Of a stretch of DNA of 64,000 nt, positions 17,872-25,854 are shown in pieces. A program made the position numbers and the translations under genes. Below the pieces are notes generated by a model. It saw only the letters and a list, made by a program, of their open reading frames with translations. It ran no database searches and was not told the origin of the DNA. Origin of the DNA: Pseudomonadota bacterium (GTDB lineage: Bacteria > Pseudomonadota > Gammaproteobacteria > Steroidobacterales > Steroidobacteraceae); assembly GCA_021792555.1 (NCBI GenBank), contig JAJYUL010000011.1, forward strand, positions 19,228 to 83,227, in the 5' to 3' direction. Each line of letters starts with the position of its first letter. Positions within the stretch are counted from its first letter, which is position 1.

Positions 17872-17999
17872 GGATGGCCCTGAATTCGTGTTGATGCGCT
17901 GCGCTCAGGGAGTCTATGCGTGCGCTGCGGCCGGTTCAAATCCGCACGCTACGGCCGGTGGCGCGGGCGGGCCATCCGAAGTAAGCTAAAAGTTTGCCG

Positions 18000-19400
18000 A
18001 TGAGCGCACCACGGGAGCTCGATGTCCTGATGCCCAAGCACGAACTGCGCGCCGCCACCTCCCTCGCCGCCGTCTTCTCGGTCCGCATGCTCGGGCTGTT
18101 CATGATTTACCCGGTGTTCGCGCTCGCCGCGCGCGGCTTGAGCGGCGCCACGCCGTACACCATCGGGCTCGCGCTCGGGATCTACGGGCTCACCCAGGGG
18201 CTGCTGCAGATGCCCTTCGGGCTGCTCTCCGACCGGCTCGGCCGCAAGCCGATGGTGGTCGCGGGCCTGATCCTCTTCGGGCTCGGCAGCGCCTGGGCGG
18301 CGAGCGCGCATTCGATCGCCACGATGATCGCCGGGCGGGCGCTGCAGGGCGCCGGGGCGGTCGGCTCGGTGATTCTCGCGCTGGTGGCGGATCTGACCGC
18401 CGAGGAGAACCGCACCAAGGCGATGGCGATGGTCGGCATGACCATCGGCCTGTCGTTCCTCGTGGCCATCGTCACAGGTCCTCTGCTCGCCGCCTGGATC
18501 GGGGTGTCCGGCATATTCTGGATGATGAGCGTGCTCGCGCTCCTCGGCATCGCGATCACGCTGTTCGTGGTGCCCTCGCCGCGGCAGGTGCGCGTGCACC
18601 GGGAGACCGAGCCGGTTCCCGCGCTCATCGGCGCGGCGCTGCGCAATACGCAGCTGCTGCGCCTGGATTTCGGCATCTTCGCCCTGCACGCGATGCTCAC
18701 CGCGAGCTTCCTCGTGGTGCCGGCGCTGTTCGCCTCGACGCTGCGCCTGCCCAGCCGCAGCGAGTGGCTGGTGTATCTGCCGATTCTGCTGTTCTCCGTG
18801 GTGGTGATGCTGCCGGCGATCATCGTCGGGGAGCGCCGGCGGCGCATGAAGGGCGTGCTGGTCGGTGCGGTGGCGGCCCTCGCGGTGAGCCAGTTCATGC
18901 TCGCCTTCGCCGGTGGGAACAGTGTGATGCTGCTCGCCGCGCTCGCGGTGTTCTTCGCCGGCTTCAACATCATGGAGGCGAGCCTGCCCTCGCTCGTGAC
19001 CAAGACCGCCCCCCCGGGGGCCACGGGCACGGCGACCGGGGTGTATTCGAGCTCGCAGTTCCTCGGCATCTTCGTCGGCGGGGTGGCCGGCGGCTGGATC
19101 CATCAGCACGGCGGGACCGCCGAGGTGTTCGAATTCGCCGGCGCGCTCGCGCTGGTGTGGCTGGTGCTCGCCGCGACGATGCGGGCGCCGAGCTATTTCG
19201 CCTCCCGCGTGGTGCGCCTCGGTGAGGGCAGGGCCGATGCGGCGCGCCTCGCGGCGGCGCTGCGCGCGCTGCCCGGCGTGGCCGAGGCCGTGGTGGTCGC
19301 GGATGAGGGCGTCGCGTACCTCAAGGTCGACTCCAAACTCTACGACCCGCAGAAGGCCGCCGCGGTGGCCGGCGCGCCGCTGCCGGCCGCCGCCGGCTGA
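18000..19400 (+). CDS. yajR: YajR-type MFS transporter with C-terminal ferredoxin-like domain
   Basis: This is a 12-helix MFS transporter of 466 residues. The order and wording of motifs match E. coli YajR closely: FSVRMLGLFMIYPVF in TM1, GIYGLTQGLLQMPFGLLSDRLGRKP (motif A) after TM2, GRALQGAGAVGSV in TM4 and ENRTKAMAMVGM before TM5. The last 70 residues form the extra ferredoxin-like domain known from YajR, ending in AYLKVDSKLYDP. The transported substrate of YajR is not known. The ATG at 18000 was chosen; a second ATG at 18030 is also possible. The upstream 13-mer TCCGAAGTAAGCT is shared with the M61 copy 2 leader. Confidence 0.87.
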   Translation: MSAPRELDVLMPKHELRAATSLAAVFSVRMLGLFMIYPVFALAARGLSGATPYTIGLALGIYGLTQGLLQMPFGLLSDRLGRKPMVVAGLILFGLGSAWAASAHSIATMIAGRALQGAGAVGSVILALVADLTAEENRTKAMAMVGMTIGLSFLVAIVTGPLLAAWIGVSGIFWMMSVLALLGIAITLFVVPSPRQVRVHRETEPVPALIGAALRNTQLLRLDFGIFALHAMLTASFLVVPALFASTLRLPSRSEWLVYLPILLFSVVVMLPAIIVGERRRRMKGVLVGAVAALAVSQFMLAFAGGNSVMLLAALAVFFAGFNIMEASLPSLVTKTAPPGATGTATGVYSSSQFLGIFVGGVAGGWIHQHGGTAEVFEFAGALALVWLVLAATMRAPSYFASRVVRLGEGRADAARLAAALRALPGVAEAVVVADEGVAYLKVDSKLYDPQKAAAVAGAPLPAAAG

Positions 19401-19452
19401 CTCGGCGCCGCAGCGCTCCGATCCAACACGCACCTCTCTCCCTTACGGGAGC

Positions 19453-19480
19453 TTGACATGTGCGCGCGCACGCATAAGAT
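19453..19480 (+). promoter_or_regulatory. Strong sigma-70 promoter for the Nramp-related gene
   Basis: TTGACA at 19453-19458 and TAAGAT at 19475-19480 are separated by 16 bp. This is the best consensus promoter in the window. Transcription would start near 19487, leaving a leader of about 260 nucleotides before the transporter gene. Confidence 0.75.
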
Positions 19481-19486
19481 GCGCGC

Positions 19487-19748
19487 CAACGCAACCACCC
19501 CGGAAACTCTATGGACCCTGGCCCTAGTAGCCGCTTCATCGCCGACTGATCGGCGGAACGTCTCCCCGGGCGCAGGATCCACATCCCACCGGCGGCCGTC
19601 CCGCGATCTGCAGCGGGACGGTGCGCACTGCGCGGCAGGCCTGCCGCGCGCCGACCACGTGAGCCGGTCGGCCGCATCCTCCAGAAGCGTACTCGAGCGG
19701 GCGAGGCCAGCTTGGCCTCGCCAGTGAACGTGATGCGAGGAACGACCG
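19487..19748 (+). promoter_or_regulatory. Long structured 5' leader of the Nramp-related gene
   Basis: Between promoter and start codon lie successive strong dyads: CGCCGA/TCGGCG around 19540; a 9-bp stem at 19596-19604/19613-19621; a 20-nt perfect palindrome at 19630-19649; CCGACC/GGTCGG at 19651-19671; and a 10-bp stem with a GCT loop at 19700-19722, just before the ribosome site. Such a leader in front of a divalent-metal transporter suggests a metal-sensing RNA or attenuator. The conserved sequence blocks of the ykoK (M-box) and yybP-ykoY riboswitches were not recognised by eye. Confidence 0.45.
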
Positions 19749-21377
19749 ATGTCCTTCTCCGAGACTGAAGCTGCGCCCGCCGAGGCGCTGCTCTCTGATG
19801 CGCATGCCGGTGATATCCGCGGCGCGTTCGGCACGATTGCCCGCCACGACACCGGGCCGCGCAGCGGCTGGGGGCCGCGGCTGCGCACGCTGCTCGCGAT
19901 CCTCGGGCCCGGGCTCATCGTCATGGTCGGCGACAACGACGCTGGCGCGTTCGGCACCTATGCCCAGGCCGGCCAGAACTACGGCACGGCGCTGCTGTGG
20001 ACGCTGCTGCTGCTGGTGCCGGTGCTCTACGTCAATCAGGAGATGGTGCTGCGGCTCGGGGCGGTCACGCGCACCGGGCATGCGCGGCTGATCCTCAAGC
20101 GCTACGGGCGCTTCTGGGGCGCGTTCAGCGTGATCGACCTGTTCCTGCTGAACGCCCTGACGATCGTCACGGAGTTCATCGGCATCAGTCTGGCGCTCGG
20201 TTACCTCGGGCTGTCCCGTCCGCTCGGCGTGCTCGCCGCCGCGGTGCTGATCGTCGCGGCCGCCGGCACCGGGGACTTCCGCCGCTTCGAGCGCTTCTCG
20301 ATGGCGCTGGTGTTCGGCAGCCTGCTGCTGATCCCGGTGTTCCTCTGGGTGCACCCGCCGATGGGGCAGGTGGCGCACGATCTGCTCGTGCCGCACCTGC
20401 CGCCGGGCCACCTCGGCAGCATCATGCTGCTCATCATCGCCATCGTCGGCACGACGGTCGCGCCCTGGCAGCTGTTCTTCCAGCAGAGCTACGTGATCGA
20501 CAAGCGCATCACACCGCGCTTCATCTCCTACGAGCGGCTCGACCTGTGCATCGGCATCGCGCTGGTGCTCATCGGCGCGGTGGCCATGATCAGCTTCACC
20601 GCCGCGACCTTCGCCGGCCGGGCGCAATTCGGGGCCTTCCAGGACGCCGGGGCGGTGGCCGCGGCAATCGGCCAGTACGTCGGACGGGCCGCCGGTGCGT
20701 GTTTTGCGGTCGCGCTGATCGACGCGAGCGTGATCGGCGCAATGGCCGTGTCGCTCTCGACGGCCTACGCGGTCGGGGACGTCTTGTCGCTCGGACACTC
20801 GCTGCACCAGCGGCCGCGAGAGGCCAAGGCGTTCTACGTCATCTATGCGGGGCTGATCGGGGTGTCGGCCGCGCTGGTGCTGACGCCGGGCACGCCGCTT
20901 GGGCTGCTGACCAATGCGGTGCAGACCCTCGCCGGTGTGCTGCTGCCGAGCGCCACGGTGTTCCTGCTGCTGCTGTGCAACGACGAGGAGGTGCTCGGGC
21001 CCTGGGTGAACGGCCCGTGGCTGAACCTGTTCACCGCGCTGGTGATCGGGGCGCTGCTGCTGTTGTCGATCATCCTCACCGCCGCGGTGCTGCTGCCCGG
21101 TCTTGGCGCGCACGTGATGCTGATGGTGCTCATCGGCGGGGCGCTCCTGGCGCTCGTTGCGGCGGTGCCGACGTTCGTGCGCGCTCTGCGCACGCCGCCG
21201 CGGCAGTTTGCCCCCGGAGTGCGCGAGAACTGGCGGATGCCGCCCCTCGGCGCGCTCGGCCGGGCGCGCGTGACGCCCTGGACGCGGCTCGGCATGGCGG
21301 CGCTGCGCGCGTACCTCTTCATTGCCGGGGGCCTGGTGCTGGTGCGCATCGCGCTGCTCGCCGGGCTGCATCTGTAG
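19749..21377 (+). CDS. Nramp-related divalent metal transporter with altered metal site
   Basis: This is an inner-membrane metal transporter of 542 residues with about eleven hydrophobic segments and a 45-residue N-terminal extension. The fold is Nramp: GPG then the TM1 metal motif, the conserved QEMVLRLG block and the TM6 block. Two key positions differ from manganese/iron carriers. The TM1 motif DPGN reads D64-A-G-A67, and the TM6 MPH motif reads A238-P-W, so the metal-binding Asn and the soft-metal-selecting Met are replaced. Similar changes occur in Nramp-related magnesium transporters, so Mg2+ or another hard cation is a reasonable guess. The gene follows a strong promoter and a long structured leader. 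Confidence 0.8.
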   Translation: MSFSETEAAPAEALLSDAHAGDIRGAFGTIARHDTGPRSGWGPRLRTLLAILGPGLIVMVGDNDAGAFGTYAQAGQNYGTALLWTLLLLVPVLYVNQEMVLRLGAVTRTGHARLILKRYGRFWGAFSVIDLFLLNALTIVTEFIGISLALGYLGLSRPLGVLAAAVLIVAAAGTGDFRRFERFSMALVFGSLLLIPVFLWVHPPMGQVAHDLLVPHLPPGHLGSIMLLIIAIVGTTVAPWQLFFQQSYVIDKRITPRFISYERLDLCIGIALVLIGAVAMISFTAATFAGRAQFGAFQDAGAVAAAIGQYVGRAAGACFAVALIDASVIGAMAVSLSTAYAVGDVLSLGHSLHQRPREAKAFYVIYAGLIGVSAALVLTPGTPLGLLTNAVQTLAGVLLPSATVFLLLLCNDEEVLGPWVNGPWLNLFTALVIGALLLLSIILTAAVLLPGLGAHVMLMVLIGGALLALVAAVPTFVRALRTPPRQFAPGVRENWRMPPLGALGRARVTPWTRLGMAALRAYLFIAGGLVLVRIALLAGLHL

Positions 21378-21449
21378 GCGCCGCAGCGCCCGGGCGTGCT
21401 AGGCTCTGCCTCGCGTCCGGGCGAGCCGTCTGGGCGCAAGGGGGAGCAC

Positions 21450-22031
21450 ATGATGAGTATCCGGCTGAGATGCCTCGCGCTGGCTGCCGTGCTGGCCGCG
21501 ACGAGCGGCCTCGCGCAGGCGCGCCAGTGCGACGGGGTTGCCTTCCCGGAGCACGTGACGGTGCACGGGCAGACACTCACGCTGAACGGGCTTGGCATCC
21601 GCAAGGCGACCTGGTTCCGGATCAAGGTGTACGTCGGGGCGCTCTATCTGGCGCATCCCTCGGCCGATGCGGCCGCGATCCTCGCCAGCGACGCGCCGAG
21701 CGAGATCGTGCTGCACTTTCTCTGGCACGTGACCACCGGGCAGCTGCGCAGCGCGTGGCGTGACGGATTCAAGAAGAGCGCGCCCGCCGAGCTGCCCGCG
21801 CTGCGCGCGCGCATCGCCGAGCTCAACGGCTGGATGCACGGTGTCGGCTCGGGGCAGAGCATGACGTTCGTGCATCTGCCGGGGCAGGGCATCGAGTACC
21901 TCTTCAACGGCGTGCCGCAGGGCTCGATCCCCGGGGGCGACTTCGCGCGCGCGTTCCTCGGCATCTGGCTCGGGCCGCATCCGCCGGGGCGGGCGCTGAA
22001 GGCCGGCCTGCTCGGCGGCGCGTGCCGCTAG
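21450..22031 (+). CDS. Chalcone isomerase-like exported protein
   Basis: This is a 193-residue exported protein of the bacterial chalcone-isomerase-like family. A signal peptide runs to about AQARQC. The family pattern follows: a strand with LTLNGLGIRKATWFRIKVYVGALYL, then a long helix region (LRSAWRDGFKKSAPAELPALRARIAELN) and the C-terminal block GIEYLFNGVPQGSIPGGDFARAFLGIWLG. Bacterial members keep the fold but are not known to act on chalcones; binding of fatty acids or other hydrophobic ligands has been proposed. GGGGGAG lies just before; ATG at 21450 or the adjacent ATG at 21453 (better spacing) may be the start. Confidence 0.75.
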   Translation: MMSIRLRCLALAAVLAATSGLAQARQCDGVAFPEHVTVHGQTLTLNGLGIRKATWFRIKVYVGALYLAHPSADAAAILASDAPSEIVLHFLWHVTTGQLRSAWRDGFKKSAPAELPALRARIAELNGWMHGVGSGQSMTFVHLPGQGIEYLFNGVPQGSIPGGDFARAFLGIWLGPHPPGRALKAGLLGGACR

Positions 22032-22038
22032 GGACGGA

Positions 22039-22392
22039 TCAGCCGCGGTACTCGCAGCCGCTCGTGCAGGTCTCGCGCACGGTGATGCGGCTCAACTGGG
22101 GCAGGGCGGGCTTGATGCGCTGCCAGACCCACTCGGCGAGCCGTTCGCTGGTCGGGTTCTCGAGTCCCGGGACCTCGTTGAGGTAGCGGTGATCGAGCGC
22201 CTCGTGCACCGGCGCGAAGGCGCTCTTCAGCACCGCGAAATCGCACACCCAGCCGTGCACCGGGTCGAGCGGCCCCTCCACGTGCACGCCGATCCGGAAG
22301 GAGTGCCCGTGCAGCCGGGCGCACTTGTGCCCCGGGGGCACGTGCGGCAGGCGGTGGGCGGCCTCGATGCGGAATTCCTTGAAGATTTCCAT
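22039..22392 (-). CDS. queD: 6-carboxy-5,6,7,8-tetrahydropterin synthase (QueD)
   Basis: This enzyme converts 7,8-dihydroneopterin triphosphate to 6-carboxytetrahydropterin in queuosine/preQ0 synthesis. At 117 residues it is almost the length of E. coli QueD (120), with very similar wording throughout. Zinc ligands are His13 (EAAHRLPH), His28 and His30 (RLHGHSF). Cys24 ([10 protein letters not shown]) is the catalytic cysteine, and TCTSGC near the end is conserved. The ATG at 22392 starts directly with [13 protein letters not shown]. No other queuosine genes are in the window. It is convergent with the chalcone-isomerase-like gene and divergent from the histidine kinase gene. Confidence 0.93.
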   Translation of the reverse strand: MEIFKEFRIEAAHRLPHVPPGHKCARLHGHSFRIGVHVEGPLDPVHGWVCDFAVLKSAFAPVHEALDHRYLNEVPGLENPTSERLAEWVWQRIKPALPQLSRITVRETCTSGCEYRG

Positions 22393-22488
22393 GGGCGCGA
22401 CTGTACCGAACTGACCGGTCCGCGTCATGGCCCGCACGCGGCGGCGCCGGCGCACATCCGGGCCGAGTGAAGGGGTAGCATTGCGGGC

Positions 22489-23625
22489 ATGAACGCGCGA
22501 TTCCGTCCGCTGCTGCTGATCGTCACGGTGTTCTGGATCTACGTGGCGCTCTCGGATGTGCTCTACGCCAATCAGATGCAATCGAGCCTCACGGCCATGC
22601 ACGTCGGGCACCTGTTCGCCCCGTGGCAGGCGCGGCTCCTGCAGCACCTGCTGCTGTATCCGGTGCTGCTCAGCTGCGTGTGGACCTCGCTGCGCATGGG
22701 CTGGCAGCCGATCTGGCGCCGCCTGCCGCTGCAGATGCTGCTCGCGGTGGGGTTCGCGGCGCTGGCCGAGCCGACGCTCTGGCTGGGCGACTCGGTGCTG
22801 GTGGGCGTGCGCGAGGTCATCCGTCAGATCACCCATACCCCCGGGCGGGTGCACCTGCCGGTGGCGCCGCTCACCCAGATCTGGATCGCGAGCGCCACGA
22901 GCTTCCTGCTCACCTACGGGTTCGGCCTGGCGCTCGCGACCGGCTTTGACGTCTACCGTCGGCTGCGCGATACGCAGATCCGCTCTGCGGCCCTGGAGCG
23001 GGCGCTGACGGCGGCGCATCTGGCGGCACTGCGCATGCAGCTCTCACCGCATTCGCTGTTCAACCTGCTCAACACCATCCATGGACAGATCGACGGGGAT
23101 CCGGCCGACGCGCGCAGCATGATCGTGCAGCTCGCCGACCTGCTGCGCCGGCTCCTGCACGCCGGGGAGCGCGAGTTCACCCGCCTCAACGACGAGCTGC
23201 AGTTCGCGCGGCTGTACCTGACTTTGCAGCAGCGGCGCTTCGCCGACCGGCTCACGGTGCACGTGCCGGCTCCGGAGCGCGCCCCGAGCGCCTGGGTGCC
23301 GAGCCTGATCCTGCAGCCGCTGATCGAGAACGCGGTGGTACACGGGCTCGCCGGCCATCCCGATCCGGTCGAGATCCGGGTCGAGGCGCTGCAGGAGGGG
23401 CAGATGCTCACGCTGCGCGTGAGCAACACCATCGACCGCGACGAGCCCAACCGCCGTGAGGGCATCGGCCTGAAGAACGTGCGCGAGCGGCTCGCGATCC
23501 AGTTCGGCGACCGCGCCACGTTCGAGGCCGCGCCGCGCCCCGGCGGCCAGTGGGTTGCCGAGGTCCGCCTGCCGCTGCTCGCGCAGGACAGCGACCCGGT
23601 GCTGGCAGCGCCCGTGGCGGCCTGA
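22489..23625 (+). CDS. LytS/YehU-type sensor histidine kinase (orphan)
   Basis: This is a membrane histidine kinase of the His_kinase (PF06580) type, 378 residues. Four to five hydrophobic segments occupy about residues 5-155. A short helix leads to the phospho-acceptor block [17 protein letters not shown] with His188. The ATPase part has the N-box [14 protein letters not shown] and the glycine-rich [11 protein letters not shown]. Kinases of this type normally pair with a LytTR response regulator encoded next to them, but the gene that follows is an MFS transporter. The partner must be elsewhere, or the kinase acts differently. The MFS ATG lies only 11 bp after the stop, suggesting one operon. 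Confidence 0.85.
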   Translation: MNARFRPLLLIVTVFWIYVALSDVLYANQMQSSLTAMHVGHLFAPWQARLLQHLLLYPVLLSCVWTSLRMGWQPIWRRLPLQMLLAVGFAALAEPTLWLGDSVLVGVREVIRQITHTPGRVHLPVAPLTQIWIASATSFLLTYGFGLALATGFDVYRRLRDTQIRSAALERALTAAHLAALRMQLSPHSLFNLLNTIHGQIDGDPADARSMIVQLADLLRRLLHAGEREFTRLNDELQFARLYLTLQQRRFADRLTVHVPAPERAPSAWVPSLILQPLIENAVVHGLAGHPDPVEIRVEALQEGQMLTLRVSNTIDRDEPNRREGIGLKNVRERLAIQFGDRATFEAAPRPGGQWVAEVRLPLLAQDSDPVLAAPVAA

Positions 23626-23636
23626 GCCCCTCGCCC

Positions 23637-24911
23637 ATGGAGGACTCCTCCCGCACGCTGCGGCGCGCCTCGACGCTCTCGCTCGCGGTGCTCTCCGGCA
23701 TCAATCTGCTCAACTATCTCGACCGGTACGTCGTCTCGGCGGTGCTGCCGGAGTTGAAGCATGCCCCGCTCGGGCTCGATGACTTTCAGTTAGGCACGCT
23801 CATGAGCGGCTTTCTGATCGTGTACATGCTGGCCGCGCCGCTGTTCGGGCGGCTCGGGGACCGCGGCTCGCGCACCCGCCCGATCGCCATCGGGGTGTTT
23901 CTCTGGAGCCTCGCGACGGGACTGACGGGCCTGGCGCGCAACTACCTGCAGCTGCTCGGCGCGCGCGCGGCCGTCGGCGTCGGCGAGGCGGCCTACGGCA
24001 CCATCGCCCCCTCGCTGCTCGCCGATCATTTTCCGCTGCGCACGCGCGGGCGGGCGTTTGCGCTGTTCAACATGGCGATTCCCGTCGGTGCGGCGCTCGG
24101 CTACATCGTCGGCGGCCTGGTCGAGGCGCACTACGGGTGGCGGGCGGCGTTCTTCGTGGCGGGCGTGCCGGGTGTGGCGCTCGCGCTGTGGGTGTGGCGG
24201 CTGCCCGATCCGCCGCGCGGCGCGCAGGATGAGCCCTCGGGCGCGGCGCCCGCCCCGGCGGCGCCCGCCGGCTCCTGGCGGGTCTACGTGAAACTGCTGC
24301 GCCAGCGGGCATACCTGCTCACGGTGCTCGGTTACGCGGCCTACACTTTTGCCCTCGGCGGCATGGCGTTCTGGATGCCGACCTTCCTCGAGCGCGTGCG
24401 CGGCGTGCCGGGCGTCACGGCGACGGCCGGGTTCGGCGAGATCGTGGTGGCGACGGGATTCCTCGGCACCTTCGCCGGCGGGTGGCTCGGGGATTACTGC
24501 CTGAAGTTCTCGCCCCAGGCGTATCTGTGGCTGTCGGGCTGGGTGACGGTGCTCGCCGTGCCTGCGACCTATCTGGCGCTCGCCTCGGGGATCCCGTGGG
24601 TGTTCTACGGTGCGCTCACGGCCGCGCAGCTGCTGCTGTTCATGTCGACCGGGCCGATCAACACCGTCATCGTCAATCTGGTGAGCCCCCTCGAGCGCGC
24701 CTGCGCCGTGGCGCTCAGCGTGTTCGTCATCCATGCGCTCGGGGACGTGATCTCACCCTCGATCATCGGCGGGATCTCCGATGCGAGTTCGCTCGGTACC
24801 GCGGTGATGATCGTGCCGGTGGCGGTGGCGCTGAGTGCGCTGCTGTGGCTGCTGGCAGCCCGGGCCGACCGCGCCGCTCAGCGCGCGACGAATGCCCGCT
24901 CGATGACGTAA
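23637..24911 (+). CDS. Spinster-type MFS transporter
   Basis: This is an inner-membrane MFS carrier of 424 residues with twelve hydrophobic segments. TM1 holds NLLNYLDRYVVSAVLPEL, the spinster-like signature, followed by FGRLGDRGSRTRPI (motif A) and the TM4-5 stretch GARAAVGVGEAAYGTIAPSLLADHF. The ATG at 23637 begins 11 bp after the kinase gene and just before the first helix, so co-transcription is likely. Relatives are often linked to lipid or organic-acid efflux, but no substrate can be named. Its last 34 bp overlap the end of the convergent fpr gene. Confidence 0.83.
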   Translation: MEDSSRTLRRASTLSLAVLSGINLLNYLDRYVVSAVLPELKHAPLGLDDFQLGTLMSGFLIVYMLAAPLFGRLGDRGSRTRPIAIGVFLWSLATGLTGLARNYLQLLGARAAVGVGEAAYGTIAPSLLADHFPLRTRGRAFALFNMAIPVGAALGYIVGGLVEAHYGWRAAFFVAGVPGVALALWVWRLPDPPRGAQDEPSGAAPAPAAPAGSWRVYVKLLRQRAYLLTVLGYAAYTFALGGMAFWMPTFLERVRGVPGVTATAGFGEIVVATGFLGTFAGGWLGDYCLKFSPQAYLWLSGWVTVLAVPATYLALASGIPWVFYGALTAAQLLLFMSTGPINTVIVNLVSPLERACAVALSVFVIHALGDVISPSIIGGISDASSLGTAVMIVPVAVALSALLWLLAARADRAAQRATNARSMT

Positions 24912-25699
24912 TCGCCGCTCTCGCCGATGTGCGGGGACATCTGAAAGCCGCGGCCATCGAGCAGCGTGCAGGTGTCGGTGAGCATCGCCGGGCTGCCGCA
25001 CACCATGGCGCGGTCCTCGCCCGGATCGAGCGGCGGCAGGCCCAGATCATAGGAGAGCCGCCCGGAGTCGATCAGCGTCGTCAGCCGGCCGCGGTTGACG
25101 TGCGGCTCGCGGGTGACGGCTGGGTAGTACAGCAGCTTCTCGCGCACCCACTCCCCGAGCAGCTCGTGGGACTTGAGCTCCTCGATGCGGTGCTTGAGCA
25201 CCGCCGTCTCGCGCGCCCAGCGCACGCCGTGCACGAAGATGATCCGCTCGAAGCGCTCGTAGGTCTCCGGGTCCTTGATCACGCTCATGAAGGGCGCCGC
25301 GCCCGTGCCGGTCGACAGCAGATACAGGCGCTTGCCCGGCTTCAGGTCGTGCAGCACCAGAGTCCCGGTGGGCTTGCGGCTGACCAGCACCTCATCGCCC
25401 TCGCGGATGTGCTGCAGGCGGGAGGTGAGCGGACCGTCGGGCACCTTGATGCTGAGGAACTCCAGGTGCTCCTCGTGGTTGGCGCTGGCGATGCTGTAGG
25501 CGCGCAGCAGCGGGCGCGAGTCGACCTCGAGCCCGACCATGACGAACTGGCCGTTCTCGAAACGCAGGCCCGCATCGCGGGTCGTCGTGAAGGTGAATTG
25601 CGTGTCCGTCCAGTGCTTGACCGAGAGCACCCGTTCGCTGCCTATCGCCGCCAAGTGCGTGTACCTCTCTGTTCTGCCGGGAGATTCAGCGGGCGGCAT
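24878..25699 (-). CDS. fpr: Ferredoxin--NADP+ reductase
   Basis: This flavoenzyme exchanges electrons between NADPH and ferredoxin or flavodoxin and also serves oxidative-stress repair. It has 273 residues against about 250-260 for the usual bacterial enzyme, the excess being at the N-terminus. The FAD-binding motif RAYSIAS (RxYS) is near residue 70. The NADP-binding part has STGTGAAPFMSVI and later DRAMVCGSPAM. The protein ends in the short-tail form YVIERAFVAR, which stacks near the flavin in bacterial Fpr. The ATG at 25699 gives a modest leader before the domain. A 2Fe-2S ferredoxin gene occurs separately at 45.3 kb. Confidence 0.9.
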   Translation of the reverse strand: MPPAESPGRTERYTHLAAIGSERVLSVKHWTDTQFTFTTTRDAGLRFENGQFVMVGLEVDSRPLLRAYSIASANHEEHLEFLSIKVPDGPLTSRLQHIREGDEVLVSRKPTGTLVLHDLKPGKRLYLLSTGTGAAPFMSVIKDPETYERFERIIFVHGVRWARETAVLKHRIEELKSHELLGEWVREKLLYYPAVTREPHVNRGRLTTLIDSGRLSYDLGLPPLDPGEDRAMVCGSPAMLTDTCTLLDGRGFQMSPHIGESGDYVIERAFVAR

Positions 25700-25750
25700 T
25701 GTACCGGGGACGGGCCGCGGCGGGGGTGATTTTGCGGTATTTACTGATGC

Positions 25751-25761
25751 TTGTGCGACAT
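25751..25761. promoter_or_regulatory. Possible second GntR operator before the SDR gene
   Basis: TTGTGCGACAT differs at two of eleven positions from the TTGTCCGACAA operator in the liu promoter at 28.86 kb. It lies about 95 bp upstream of the SDR start, in the fpr/SDR divergent region. Co-regulation with the leucine genes is possible but rests on one imperfect match. Confidence 0.3.
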
Positions 25762-25854
25762 GTCCCGCCGCGGCGCGCTGTTGGGTCCGTGCAACATCCG
25801 CGGCTGCTATGATGCTTGCGGCCGCGCCACGCGGCCACGGCACACGGGGCGCAC

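Noticed and set aside
19458..19727. A possible leader peptide frame in the Nramp leader
   Set aside because: Its start codons overlap the promoter, before the expected transcription start, and it has no ribosome site.
19487..19748. Assignment of the leader as an M-box or yybP-ykoY riboswitch
   Set aside because: The conserved sequence blocks of those classes were not visible; only general structure supports regulation.
19536..21371. A 611-codon minus-strand frame opposite the Nramp-related gene
   Set aside because: Low-complexity Arg/Gln/His composition; the + strand holds a clear membrane transporter.
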